In this document: piece by piece, positions 10,861 to 24,052 of the stretch
Layout of the letters: the number at the start of each line of letters is the position of its first letter
Numbering within the stretch: the first letter of the stretch is position 1
Source of the DNA: Metopolophium dirhodum
Taxonomy: Eukaryota > Arthropoda > Insecta > Hemiptera > Aphididae
Length of the DNA: 64,000 nt
NCBI RefSeq assembly: GCF_019925205.1
Contig: NC_083560.1
Location: 24,137,145-24,201,144 of the forward strand
Direction: 5' to 3'
Position numbers and translations under genes: made by a program
The notes under the pieces: model-generated
Seen by the model: the letters and a program-made list of their open reading frames with translations, nothing else
What the model was told of the DNA's origin: nothing
Database searches by the model: none

Positions 10861-13800
10861 GATAAATTTTATTTATTTTTTTATAAGTTTATTACCTACT
10901 ATTAAAATATTATAGAACATAAATTCGATATAAAAAAAAAACAGAACTAGACCAAAATTTGACAATTGCATGATGGCATTAAATGGAAGTTGACAAAAAG
11001 TTGGCTATCTGAAGAAGAATAATCAAAAAGAAAAATTTAAAAAAAAAACAGTTCTGTGCTTAGATAGAGAATGACAGTCAAATAATGAATATAGGTATAA
11101 AGAAAAAAAAATTTTAAAAACGTATTATCATTTATGTTCTAGATTCTAGTTTATAATAATTTAGTACATAATACAAGACTTGAGTTAAATTAAGAACCAA
11201 TAGAAGTGTTATAGGTGGTAAATTATGAAAATAGAGTAGGATAAAATATTTGAATTTTGTGCTCCACCTTCTATGAAACAATGGGCTGCCGTTTGAGAAT
11301 TGTACAAAATAAATTACATAATACTGTACGGTTAAAAATTGAATTTTGTGAAAAATAACTGATCCGAGTGCTGGGATAACGTATTTCGGGGGGATTCAAG
11401 GGTACAAAATTTAATTTAAACAAAATACCTCATTAAAGTACCGTCTTGATCCAATTATCTAAAAGATAAGGTTCTTTATGTTGAAATCGAAGCACTCTTT
11501 CTGGTAGAAATTTTGTATAGGTACAGGATAAAAAAATAAAATAAACACCATTGTAAAACCACTAAGTGAAAATGTTCCAAAATTATAATTTTTGATTTCA
11601 TAGAGTATGATTAGAAATTTACATATATATGGTACACATTAACAATTGTACCTACATGATAAAGTTTGTGGCAATAATTGACGATTAATTTTTTTTGTTA
11701 AAAGTCATTTTCATAGATGTATAGGCGGTATATAAAGGCGTAGTCATCGCCTTTGTTCGATAACTGAACAATAATAATATTATGACTGTCGAGACTGTCT
11801 GTGGTATGAATATGTTTTATAATTTAGACAGTTCACAGTTTATTAAATGTTTATGTTGTGTTTATTACATATGCGTGTTCAAATTTGATTATTAGTTTAA
11901 AATCTAAATTAAATTAGTTTCTTACTTATTCTTAATATAACAAACACTTATTCAGTTATTCCGAAAAAAACTATTTTGTAACAATTAAATTTAAAAAAAT
12001 TATTATTAAAAATTAGTTCTAATTGATTACGTTTTGTATGTTAGGAAAGTATAGGAAAATGTTAGTCTACCCAAGAAAAAAAATTAAAATCCTGAGTGTG
12101 CCCTTGTACATCAAATAAATTCAATATTTAACTACCTATACATGATAAATCAATATTAACTATTAATATTTAATTTAAATTGAATATTAACATTTAATTT
12201 TCAATGAATACAAAGTTAAAATTAAACAATTAATATAATATTTGATTTTCAAACTTTAATAAGTATTTATCTTATTAAGTTAAATAAATGTTAAATATTA
12301 AAACTTATACAATTTAAAATACGTATTAATATTTAAATATGTTATCTTTTAAATTAATTAATTCTTATTCAATATTTAAATTTAACATAAAAATAGCGAC
12401 ATTATAACCTAGCCACATTATGATACGTTCGTGTAATTATTATTAAAAATTATAAAAATTATTTTAATACAAGACAAAATGTATATTTTTTTGATGACAA
12501 TTGTTTCCTTTAAAAAAATATACGTTTAAAGAAGTCCAACAATGGAAACAAAAGATGATAGGCAAAAAGAATAAGTAGTAGATTTACTATACAAAATTGA
12601 ACTCATACAGTATACTCAGTACAAATCCAAGAATTGAGCCAAAACTGTCAAATGCATACAACACGACTAACCTAAACTAACAGCTGAATAATAATAAAAA
12701 AAAAATATATTTATATTTGAGAATGGGGTTTTGTAGCCAACTCGATAGTCAGTGCACAAACATGACGTTGACTAATAATTAGTATCAATATGTACAGAAA
12801 ATAATATTATAATTAAGATTGAGTTCAATATTTAAATAAACCAACTCAACATGGCATATCATGTTTATTTAAATATTATTTCAATGAAGTTTAATTTGTA
12901 TATTGTATTTGTTATATTGTAAAGTATGTAATAATAAAAGTGAATACAAGGGACATGAGTCAAAGTCCCTAAAGTGGGCAAGTGTACCTTCGGTAAATAA
13001 TTATAGCCTACTGCCAAACAAAAAAAAAATAATAATTACACCTATAGTCCTGTATACAATGTAATCAATCATACTTGAAACACGGTGATTCAGTGAATTT
13101 AATACGAATTAGTCGTTATTTGGTTATTGAACTTATTTAATTCAAATAAATAAATAATATATTTTTGATTTCATTGTCTGAGAAAGCTCTTGATTTGCAA
13201 TCGGTGATGTCAACTATTTACCATGATGCAGCCATAAACAATGCTCCATAGCCACCACTCACAGCAAAAACATTTTTGGAGACAGACTTGGCATCGTAAA
13301 AAATACACTGTATTCTACTACTGTATAGTTAGATATAACCAGACCTTATATTTGAAGCGATGGTACAAAATAATATATTTAGTGCATAATATTATAATTT
13401 AAGTACGTACCTACATGGAGATTATTTCTCACCTGAGATTCCTGTTAATAACAAAGGCAAGCGACCAATTACATCACTTCAAGGGCCTAAAAACAATGGC
13501 GTAAAATATGTGAGAAATCACTATGAAAGCATACACGTTCTTCAAATAAATTAGTCCGCACCATCTCTAAAATCAATATATTAAATTAAAAATATAAACA
13601 ATAACAAAAATGTTACACCAATAGCGGCTATAGGTTGGAAGAGTAGGGCATAGGTGGTATAAATTATACTAAGAGTAGGTAGCGAAGTCAAATCGGTTTG
13701 GCGGTGTGATTTCTGAGTTTCCAATCACGATTACAAAATCGATTACCTATTAATTGAACTTTATAAGCTTTTGATATTTTTGAATATTTAGCTGTTTTTT

Positions 13801-14200
13801 ATATATAATTATGACAAATTCCCAAAGGCATGTAAAATAATAGATGTTTAGCAATGGTTTTCAATTTTAATAACTTTGGATTAAAGTTATACTTAAAGAA
13901 ATCTAAATATATTAAAAAAACACAAAAATAAAATTGTTCAATAGGTTTCTTTTTTCTGTGAATGTCAATAAAATTTTATTTGTTTGGTAAAATGGCTGAA
14001 AATTTAATACAAGGCTCTCAATATATTGTTACAATGATATTATTTGAAAAGTATTTAAAATCCATAATCACAATTTTTTTATAAGTATTTAAACTTCAGA
14101 TATTGTCAAAATACGTAAAGTGTGCAAGTTATTTTGAGTTGGAAATTTAAAATATTTTTTTTTTTTGATAACATGATAACATGATGTAAACAAATCGCCC
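10861..14200. other. Non-coding AT-rich interval
   Basis: No gene was recognised. There are A/T homopolymers and, from about 13,945 to 14,160, a copy of the dispersed repeat also found near 2690-2950 and 3475-3720 (shared GTGAATGTCAATAAAATTTT, AAGGCTC and TTATAAGTATTTAAA). Confidence 0.55.
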
Positions 14201-14239
14201 CTAAGACACCGTATTACTATGTACGGTATAATATACAAC

Positions 14240-14559
14240 GTCTTAGTTCGTAAACGTAACCACTACCGCTATCATGTCGACCATGACGACTGTTGTCGAT
14301 TTATTTTCTTCCATTCGGGCGTCGCTGTTCCATTGTTGGGTCTGTCGTTTCACTTATTGCTCCTCGCTCGTCGTCTGTTGTCTGTCCGCTCATCACCACT
14401 CCTCAACAGTACCAAACAGCTAACCACATTAAAACGCAGCCGAAGCAGTCGCCGTCGTTCCTGTGGCTACGCACCTCTGTCCTTACGAATCCCGCCGAGT
14501 GGTTGAAAGGTATTTTCCCGACGCTGAGCATTTGTTTCCGGTCGATTCATTCCTTCGAT
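14240..14559 (+). promoter_or_regulatory. Probable promoter / 5' UTR region of HP1 gene 1
   Basis: A CpG- and GC-richer stretch in otherwise AT-rich DNA runs directly up to the first coding exon, and its counterpart exists before HP1 gene 2. A frame from 14,293 is open and in phase with the HP1 start (..SIHSFDMFSR). The counterpart in copy 2 is also open near the ATG, so an N-terminally extended product cannot be excluded. I prefer the ATG at 14,560 because it gives an HP1-sized protein. The exact transcription start cannot be seen. Confidence 0.5.
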
Positions 14560-17089
14560 ATGTTTTCAAGGTGAGTGTCAACTAATATTCACGCGCGTAC
14601 ACGGTTTTTAAAAGCGGATTTCATCGTTTGCGCTCACTGTTTCCATATCATCGAGAGTACATTTTCGCGAAATCTAATGAAAACATTAAAAACGTGACCC
14701 ATACACAAACGCTCAGATACACCTCACCCTTCCCCTTCACCGCAAAAGCAACTGACGCCGCCGCCATCGTCCAAATATTATATGCTGGTTACGGAATAAC
14801 ATTTGAAAAATTACGAAAACCAGTTGGAATATACGGTGGATATCAACTGTTTATGGTCTAATGTTTGTATCTTACACCTACGTAGTTTGCGCACAGCCCG
14901 AAAAACAATATTGAGAATATGAGAATACGCGTACGTTACCGCCGTCAAACTGTTCGCGCGCACGCATCCCCGCGTTCGCTTACAAATAAAAAATAAATAC
15001 ATTACCTATAATGTTGTGTGCGGACTGTCGGCGATCCAAAAGACGATTGTTTTGAATAAAGGTTGAAGTCAATTAAACAATAAATTAAATAATTGTGGTT
15101 TTTCAATATTATGAATGTATTTTCATTCGTTTTCGTGTTACCTACTAGTAGTGTGGTGCTGCTATCTTTTATTATTAACTATTTAAATAACAAACAATCA
15201 TATTATGCAACTAAAATGGTGTCGTAAAAGCAATATTTTACTTGGAATGTATGATTTTCATTTTAAGGTTTAACTTCATTTTTATTTTATTTTTTCAATA
15301 CAAGCATACTTGCAAATTATTAACTATTTAAATAACAAACAATTATATGTAAATCAATCAAAGTATTATTTAACTTGGAATAATATTTATTTTTTGTTAG
15401 TAATTGAACGTAATATTTTCTGTGGTTCATATTTTTTCGCACGTGGTTTATACTCAAGAGTGGATCGGCCCACCAGGATTTCGGGAGTTTTCACATAGGA
15501 TTGCCCACTAGCAATTATATTTTTGTGATACCAATACTTAATTTTGAATAGTTAAAAAAAAAAAATACAAAATATTACAACCCCAAATTTTAAATTGTTG
15601 GAACAAACAAGGATTTGAATAAGTCTTATATTATGTAATACTACCCTAGTACTCTATCACTAAAATTTAAGCACACTTTAAACATAATATAACCTATTTG
15701 TTGAGTAAAGCTTAAATTTAATTAAGTTCCTATATTGAAACTTTTAAATATTTAAATCAATCTTAAAACCGTGGAAGGTACTGAATATTCATTAGATGTA
15801 TAATATTTAATGATACAATAATAGGTATGATGATTAACTTTCATTTTCTTCATCATTAGGTGTAGCACTATATTATGGAAAATTGTTTACGTTTGGGATT
15901 TGTTGTACTATATCATTTGTTAATTTTAACAATGTATAATAAATTTGTTGTCTCATAAAAGTGCGCAAATTTTACATTTAGCAGATCAAGTTTAGCTCCG
16001 TTAGTTTAAAAATTAGAGGGAATTTACCTAAATTAAAATATAACAAAAAGCCTAGGAGAAGCCAGTTTTACCTTTATATTTTAATTTTAAAGAGATTAAT
16101 CAGTATTATAAAACTGTAAATTGTTTGTTTATCTTAAAATACTCATATCTTGCTTCAAAATTAAAATATGATAAAAGGATTATGAGATGCCCTAGATAAT
16201 AATCTTACCTCTAAACTGTATAAGAGGTCAATTAACCTTAATTTTTGAACTAACGGAGCTAATTGTGATCTGCTGGGCGTAAGATTCGGATTGTTACAAG
16301 CTTGTAGATCGGAGACAACAAATGTCTGTGTAGCGTCCTCTTCAATAAAAAATAAAAAATATGATATACCCATAATTTCAGTGTTTATTTGAAATAATGC
16401 TTATTTGCTGACATACTTAAAGTAATGTCCTATGGATAACAATTTACGTGATGTTTTTTGGTGTCATCATTTTTCCAAGTTATTTAAAATAAATTATATA
16501 TCTCTTTTGATTTATTATCATTAACATATTAATGTATTTTTGTTCCAGAACTAGAGAAGCCGTTGCAAACATAGAACCTAGTGGTACTGCTGCAGAAGAG
16601 GAATATTCTGTGGAAAAAGTTTTAGATAAACGTACAAGAAACAATCAAATAGAATATTTACTTAAATGGGATGGCTACAATCATCATCATAATACTTGGG
16701 AACCCCTCGAAAATCTTGATTGCAAAGACTTAATAAACGAGTACGAAGAAACGGAAAGAAAAAGAACGGAAAAAGTTGGGCGTGGTGGCAGTGGCTATAA
16801 ACGTACACTTTCAACTTCAATGGTTAAAACTGTTGGGTTATTAAAAGGTCATCGTAAGATCAGGAATAAAAAGAACAATGTAATTGACAATTATGACACG
16901 GACAATGACGAATTACCAATTATGAAAATTCCAGAAAGAATTATGGGTGCAACTGATGCTAGTGGCCAATTGATATTTTTAATGAAGTGGAGAGGAGTAA
17001 AAGAACTCGATTTAATCCCAGCTAAAGAGGCTAATTTAAAGTGGCCTCAAATTGTTATTCAGTTCTATGAAGAAAGATTTGAAATATGA
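14560..17089 (+). CDS. Heterochromatin protein 1 (HP1) family, copy 1, intact
   Basis: Two coding exons: 14,560-14,570 (ATGTTTTCAAG, donor GTGAGT) and 16,549-17,089 (acceptor TTGTTCCAG). Splicing restores the frame as M-F-S-R-T-R-E and gives about 183 residues. Residues 22-72 form a chromodomain (EYSVEKVLDKR...YLLKWDGY...NTWEP) with the methyl-lysine cage aromatics Tyr23, Trp44 and Tyr47, so binding to H3K9-methylated histone tails is expected. A short basic hinge follows, then a chromoshadow domain (about 127-181) with ERIMGATDASGQLIFLMKW and PQIVIQFYEER. HP1 proteins act in the nucleus, dimerise through the shadow domain and maintain silent chromatin. The protein ends FYEERFEI, so the Trp normally found a few residues after FYEER, which binds PxVxL partners, is missing. 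A poly(A) signal AATAAA is at 17,129. Confidence 0.9.
14571..16548 (+). other. HP1 gene 1 intron
   Basis: GTGAGT...TTCCAG intron of 1978 nt. Near its 5' end it holds a GC-rich 93-nt tract (14,748-14,840) that is gap-free against copy 2. Further on it holds an inverted repeat: about 15,980-16,015 (CAGATCAAGTTTAGCTCCGT) against about 16,230-16,275. Blocks near 15,600-15,680 match the copy 2 intron near 25,315-25,420. Confidence 0.75.
15975..16280. repeat. ~300-bp unit with inverted-repeat ends
   Basis: The left end carries GATCAAGTTTAGCTCCGTTA and the right end carries its approximate reverse complement (TAACGGAGCTAATTGTGATC), with about 35-45 bp arms by eye. Parts recur in copy 2 (left-arm-like at 26,416; TAGATAATAATCTTACCT at 27,658). 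It resembles a MITE, but no target duplication could be defined. Confidence 0.5.
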
Positions 17090-17159
17090 ATCTTGAAATA
17101 TAAAATGGTGTTTGACTATTATAATGTGAATAAAGATTACATGTGCTCAAAAAATAAAA

Positions 17160-20100
17160 TTTTTTTTTTTTATCAAATCCTATGGTAAATGTTATCAATT
17201 ATTTAATGTGTTGATTATATGTGGCAGTTATGCCTTACAAATGAAAATATCAGATTATCTATTATAAAACACTTCAATGTTAGTAACTATATAAAATTTC
17301 ATTAACTGGAATTATTTTTTTTTCTATTTAATATTGAAAAAATTTAATGATATTATATAGATAACAATTGAATCTCCAGGGGAAAAAATACATTAAACTT
17401 TTTTTCAAGTTTAAACCTCAAATACTACATAAAATCTATTCAAGAGGCAAGATAAATATTTAATTTTTTGAGACTTCTGTATCTAAAAAAAAAAATGCAG
17501 AATTATTTATTTATTTATAAACCCTTAAATGTATGTTTTGAAAGTTCATTAAATGGACAAAATTAAAAAACCTGTGTACGAGTTATTGTAAAGAATCTAT
17601 ACTTCAGTCATGTAAAGGAACATCAATGGCGACCAGTATTAGTCTTTTAGTCGGGCAACACCTGTTTGTCACTCCTACCAAGACAACCATCTGTGCCACT
17701 CATCTGTGAAAAAATTGGCCGCCAAGCTTCTTTCTTAACATTAATGTATAGGAGAATGCACGGTGCCAACATGGTTTGTTTTATAGAACATTAAAAATTG
17801 GGTATGGGGGCAAGGGCCACATAAGCATACGATTGGTCACTCAAAATATTGAATAGGAAAATTATATACGAAGAACTCAAATTAAATATTAAAGGATAAA
17901 ATGTTGTCAATATCTGTCGTATAACTGACAATCATGGGAAATATATTCTATACTGACTTGTCATCTATTGATTATTCATTTAGGTAGGTACCTATTTAGA
18001 GATTGGACTACCGTCACTGGCTCACTGTACCACGATCAACTGCATGTGAATAAAATTGTTAGGACGAATCACGTGGTGATGTGAATTACATACATTTATG
18101 AGCATCTTATGGCCATCCGTTATTATAACATGGAACAATATTGTTGAATGATACTGATGAAAAATGAACATTACAACAACAAATATCAAACATTATGTTA
18201 TCAGTATAGTTATGAATTATGATAGGGTAAAATATTTGTGAATTGTAACCCAGTCAAGGTGAACCACACGAGCCACCACAGATGAGATTTACAACTAGTT
18301 AGTGTGCGATTGAAAGTAAAACAATATTATTAAAAAACTACAGATCGTTAATTCATTGTAATATTTTTTTAGTAAGTAACTTAAGTTACATAGAAAAATG
18401 CATTGAAAATAAACTGCATATTAATTCTATATTTAACTGGCACAAATCTAATACACTTTAAATACCAAACAAAAAATAATAATTAGAGATGTTTTGAGCA
18501 TAATTAATTAGAATTTGATATACAATAAAATAAATAATATTATATAATATTATGTTTTAATTTAATAAATTGAATTATTTCTATGACAGGATAAAAGTTT
18601 ACATCTATAACTCAAATCAAATTTCTTTTGACGATTTTGGTAATTTTTAAAAACTTTTCAAAATCATATTCTCCATTGGGTTTTACAAATATATTTACCG
18701 CATTTGAAGCTAGATTATATACTGCTACTTATCAAATAAAATATACAACATAAATAAGAATAATGTGTATCTAGTATAATATTTAATGATAATAAAAATA
18801 TGATAGTTGTTGATCTCTTCTTCCAAAACGTACTGAATGACTTAGGTATAAAGATTGCTACATTTAATTGTACCAAGTTTTTTCTGATTGCTTTTAGCAT
18901 TACATGCATCTTTCTACAACATATACGGCATACCAGTTTCAATTTGAGAAGTTATTATAAGGAACCATAATTCTCTTTCTGGTACCCGCTTGTCGTAAAG
19001 TTTTTCATCTTCATATCTATGGTAGTTAGACATATATGTTTTATTAGATGTGTTGTATGATGTAACCTGTAAATAGCTATATTTTAATAATAATAATACA
19101 ATATAATATATAATAATTATAATTTTGTTTAAATAAAATATTCCTATAACTAGGTTAAACAAATCAATAAACAGGAAAGCAGAGGGTCCATGAGTTGCCG
19201 ACAGAATTAATGAACACCTTCACCAATTCCACCTGCTTTACACGCTTAACAGAACTATTCAATAATATATACGACACAGGTTACAACCAGATATGTCTAC
19301 ATTTACATTACAGTATACAGTCTACAGTTTACATTTGTAGCAATAAACAACCATTAGTAAATAGAACGGACTATTGTACAATTTATATTATTAGAACAAA
19401 ATACTATTTAATTTTTACTGTTCCAATTGACTACGAATTATTGGAATCATCAAATTTTTGGATCACTGACGATGCAATATTTATATTACAACATACTTTT
19501 ATTATGAAATGTAATTACATTACTCGTTACTTAAAATTTTTATATTTAAATTACAATTAAGTTACCTAAAATTATTTTTATCACGTTATATTATTTTATC
19601 ATTTTTTTTATATTATTATTACTTTTTTTTATCATTGTAAACAGTTATTTTTTTTGAACCATGTTCAATTCATACTATTCAAACAACTCAACTAAAGACA
19701 CAGAAACCTCTAATATTTATTAAATAAAATAATCAAATATCAATCTTAAAAACAATTTAATCTTTTAAAAACATTATTAATACCGATTTGGAATTACATA
19801 CTCAACTATAAGGTTTAAGCTAAACCATCAAATTTACAAAAAAATTCAGGTATATCAATAATTTTCACTACATCTCCAAACACACTTTAACAAATCAATA
19901 GAACAAAAATATTTAGTCACCATCAACCTTTAAGGCTTTAAAAATTTTAGTTTAAAATTGTATGATATAGTAATATTATTAATATTTGTATAATGTGTTA
20001 CTAATCAGTGTTAAAAAATGAAAACATATTAGAATTCAAGTAATTCATGTTCTAAAAATTTTAATGTTTGCTATTTAAATAACTTATCAATTAAATCAAA
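17160..20100. other. Non-coding interval downstream of HP1 gene 1
   Basis: The first ~770 bp are the 3' part of the duplicated segment. After about 17,930 I see no recognised gene. A 121-codon plus-strand frame at 19,195-19,560 has a first Met but no motif I know and an A/T-driven composition (rich in Ile, Tyr, Asn and Leu), so it is probably chance or a relic. Confidence 0.5.
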
Positions 20101-20104
20101 AAAA

Positions 20105-22125
20105 TGTATTACCTTTTAATTAATCCTCTCTTAAAAGCAATTACCAATTGTTTGCAAAAAACTATATTTTTCATATTGTTTAACGATTTATGTATTGAAT
20201 TAATAGTAGGGAGCAAATATCCCAATATATTTTTATCACCCTGCAATATGTCTAAAGCTCTAGATACAGGTTTCATGACCTAAAATATAAGATAATTTTT
20301 AGAATATATTTTAAACATATTAGGAAATAATTATTAAATATGCGTATATATGCATAAAATTTACATTGCAGCATTCTTCTAAAAATGAGACTTCCTGAAG
20401 TCTTGAAATAGTAGGCCGTTGCAACAATGGATTTTATAGCATCATATTATGAATTCCATCTAAACATAAAACATATGATATTATTATTTATTAATAATTA
20501 TTTTTTTTTTAATGCAAAATATTAGAAAAATAATTAGAAAATACCTTGTGATTAGGTGTGATGAGATAACGACCAAGAAGATATTTTACGATATCTGCAC
20601 TTAAAGTAGACTAATTTTGTTTGTTAAAAATTGCTTGGCACTTTTGAATACTTTCTTACTGATTGTGTTATTTACAAGGTTTTTTTTCAGCATCTTTGAT
20701 ATCAATTGAAGCAATTAAATTCATTGTGTGTGCATTGTTGTTGTTGTTGTGTGTTGATGAGTGGGTAACAATATTCTTAAGAAATTATCAACAGATGGTG
20801 GTTCACTTTCAAGAGTATTTGTTCTTTCTACAGAGACTTCATTTTCTTCAGTTACACCAATCATCATCATAACTGTATACTCTAGAAAATAAAAATATTT
20901 TTTTTGCTTAAATATAATTAGAATAATTATTGTTTTAATTTATAATTTATAGGTTATAAATATATTTAGTGCTCAATAAAAATTTGCAGCTTTTCTATAT
21001 AAATAAATGTTAATTGTTTAAATATTTAATAATCTAAAAATAATAATCATAATCACAATTACCTAAAACTTTTGACAAATTTGCTGCATTGTCTGTAACT
21101 TTTAATGTTATTTTATTCTGAATTTTAAATTTGTTGAGTACTTTGTATATAGATTCAGCAATATTGTCTAATGTGTGTCTTCCTTTCATATGTCTACATG
21201 AGAGTCCTTTCGAACATCTTTCCAACGTTTGAGGATTAATCCAATGGATAGTAAATCCTATATATGATCTTAAATAATAAAAGATAATAACTTAACATAA
21301 TATTATATGAAATAGGAAAATTTAACAGATACAAAATGTCTAAAATATTTACTTGTGGAATATGCTCCAGCATATAAATACATATTTAATTGTATCTAAT
21401 TCACTGAAGATTTAATTTATCATTTTATTGTATAAATGTTCAACATAACGAATTAAGTTTCTTCGTGATACGGGCACTTTTTTTGATGTAACTTGGCATT
21501 ATTTTACAAATGCTCAATGAATGTAATACGTGCCACTGTATCAATTATATATTTTAAATTAGCCTTATCAAACTTGTTTGATCTAACTATTTGTTGGTTG
21601 AACTTTACCAAGTTTGCTTTATTTCAGTTGTATATGAGATATTTATGTAAAATCTTTTCGTCTCTTTTTCACACAATTGTTAAATTCTGTCAAATCATTT
21701 GAGTGCTCAATCTGAAAAAAAAATTATAAATATATTATATTATATTATGTACGAGAATGTACCTAGAGATTATTTTAAAACTTGTTAATTTTTATATATA
21801 AACAACAATAATCATTACAAATGATTAATAAAATATAAGCATTACAATATAATAATTATTCTTCTTTAACATGTTGACGAATTGTTTAAGATCATAAATC
21901 ATAAATTTTAGTTACTGCACAATGTATGAACAAATAAAAATATGAACATCTATGACTATGTTTTGAAACAGTTTTAAAATAGAATACAGACATAAATGAG
22001 TATTTACAAATAGAGATACAGAATTTGATATGTGTTCTAAGATTTAAATTTGATGATTTAGAAATAGAAATTCGTTTTTCTTTTGGTCCACACAAAATGC
22101 ATTTAAAGATCAAATTGTTTTTGTT
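20105..22125 (-). pseudogene. Decayed hAT-family (BED-finger) transposase
   Basis: Minus-strand fragments lie in the correct order for a hAT/ZBED transposase. A BED-finger piece with FKCILCGPKEKR and SSNLNLRTHI is at about 22,020-22,113. A core piece with RHMKGRHTLDNIAESI and KITLKVTDNAANLSKVLG is at 21,034-21,225. A C-terminal core piece with VMKPVSRALDILQGDKN and GYLLPTINSIHKSL is at about 20,110-20,285, bounded by plausible splice sites. Frames between the pieces are interrupted by stops. hAT transposases cut and paste DNA using an RNase H-like fold. This copy looks dead. Terminal inverted repeats and 8-bp duplications were not found. Confidence 0.7.
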
Positions 22126-23745
22126 TAAATTTAAATTGCTTTATTTAAGTTGTTCAAAATAAGGAGTTATTGTTGGTCAATTTGATAGATCATTAAAGCT
22201 GTTTACTTCTTGATTCTCTACAACTGAGAAAAAATGTAAGACATTATTTGGGGTTCTGATGTGTGAACACAAGATAATATGATGGGTGTAAATCCAAAAC
22301 GTAGGTGCTGTTGCAATAAAACTAATGGAATTGATACTTTTTGCATAATTGTACATTTTAAAATGCAAAAAAATTGGTTTTTTTTATCCTAGTTTAAAGG
22401 TACCTACTTAAAAATGAATATTATTTACAAAAATTGCTCTTAGTTATAACTCATTAACATGTAATTTAGTCATTAACGTACTAACTCGTTAATGCAAAGC
22501 CTTGCTTAGAACGTTTCTAAGGAAAAACCATAATGTGAAAATGTGCATCGTAGTTATATTTGTATTAAAAATTAAAATAAGAAATAATAATTTGTAAATA
22601 AATATTACAAACATTACAAAATAGTCAACTAAAACCAGACTTATTTCCAGATTTTCAAGTGGATGGGTATATTAAAACCTAAGTCACCAAAATATGTCCA
22701 AGTCAATTTATGCATGCCTGGGACAAAAGTTAAAATATTGTTAAAACCATAATAATATGTCTTAACTTTATATTTACTGAGGACAAAAAAGGAAATAAAC
22801 TAAAGTTTTTGAATATTTGCCTGATTAAATACTAAGCTTAAAATACCAGAAAAAGTGCATTACCTTATATTTGGTTAATTGATGAGTAGTTTTGTTAAGC
22901 AATAACTTTAAAAACAATTTCAGATTTCTTAAAGAAGTAACTTTTGTTTTTGTTTGTCGAAAATCTTTCAATAGTTCTAATAAAACTTTTCATTCAGGCA
23001 TCGCTTCCAAATTTTTTTCAGCTATGAAACCAGCAATGAAAAATACAAATATTAAAAGGAAGAAAATTATCTGAGTCCATTGAATGTTTGTTAATACTTA
23101 CCTACCTTCAGAAGTTGGTTTTTCAGAAAAGAATTTCAAGTTCAACTATGAATCTATTTCAGCACTAGTATCTTTAACTATTTCTACAGTATCGTCAAAC
23201 GTCTGTTCAGGTTTTGAAGTTTCTCCATCCATCCATACAGCTATACAAAAAAATATAATAATATTTTATTCACAAAATAAGTAATGCAACATTAATATAA
23301 GTAATGCAACAGTCTTCTGCCAAACACTCACGGCATGTCCTGAGGTGTCCTGCCAGCACGCAATACGTTTTCCTTGCCAGCGCTTGATGGCTGCTTATTT
23401 ACATGCTGTGTAAAAACTTTCTATTGCCTTTTATTGACACCTAATATATGAAAACACCAAATGATTATTGAAATTTCATTTTGGCGCGGACGAGCATCGA
23501 AACGACCACCGAATCTCACTTTTTTTTATCGGTTTCCTCATTGGAAACAGTTGTTTTTAATATTAGGGACTTTGGATAAGTGAACGGGTTTACAATACGT
23601 TTTGACTAACAAGCGAGGCGCGGAATTTTAAAAATTAAAAAGGTTAGATTAGTTTTATCATCATAATAAACACGATTTGAGATTATAGATAATAATTAAT
23701 AAAGAATAGATACGACATACTTGAGGACGGCGCGATCCTGAACCA
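22126..23745. other. Interval between hAT relic and HP1 copy 2
   Basis: No recognised gene. Short frames near 22,890-23,280 may belong to further decayed exons of a mobile element on the minus strand, but no motif supports this. A GC-richer patch at about 23,310-23,520 contains a TTTTGGCGCGGACGAGC segment. Confidence 0.4.
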
Positions 23746-24052
23746 GGTTAGTTCGTGGGCCGTAGGCGTAACCACTACCGCGACTATATCGCCACTGACA
23801 TCGATATATTTTCTTCCATTCAGGCGTCGCTGTTATATAGTTGGGCCTGTCGTTTCACTTGTTGCTCTTCGCTCGTCGTCTGACGTCGGTCCGCTCTTCA
23901 CCGGCCCAAACAGCTAACCACATTACATCGCAGCCGAAGCAGTCGCCGTCGTTCCAGTGGCCACGCTCCTCCGTACTCACGGATCCCGCCGAGTGGTTGA
24001 GTGGTATTTCCCGACCCTGAGCATTCATTTCCGGTCGATTCATTCCTTCGTT
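23746..24052 (+). promoter_or_regulatory. Probable promoter / 5' UTR region of HP1 gene 2
   Basis: GC-richer sequence homologous to 14,240-14,559, with the same TTTTCTTCCATTC and GTCGATTCATTCCTTCG blocks, directly precedes exon 1 of copy 2. Its conservation up to the start codon suggests the copy arrived with its own promoter. Confidence 0.5.

Larger units (their letters stand above)
14240..17930 (+). repeat. Segmental duplication, copy 1 (carries HP1 gene 1)
   Basis: The segment matches 23,746-27,970 in the same order: the GC-richer promoter/5' region (CGTAACCACTACCGC, TTTTCTTCCATTC), exon 1, scattered intron blocks (for example AGTCTTATATTATGTAA near 15,625), exon 2, the 3' flank, and a terminal block with ATTGAATAGGAAAATTATAT near 17,850. 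Indels are frequent in the intron. This is a DNA-level duplication, since the intron and flanks are included. Confidence 0.9.

Noticed and set aside
14219..14506. 95-codon frame as a separate gene
   Set aside because: Lies in the HP1 promoter/5' UTR and ends before exon 1. The counterpart in copy 2 does not preserve this frame convincingly.
23855..24043. Minus-strand frame upstream of HP1 copy 2
   Set aside because: Frame openness reflects high GC content. No motif, and not shared with copy 1.
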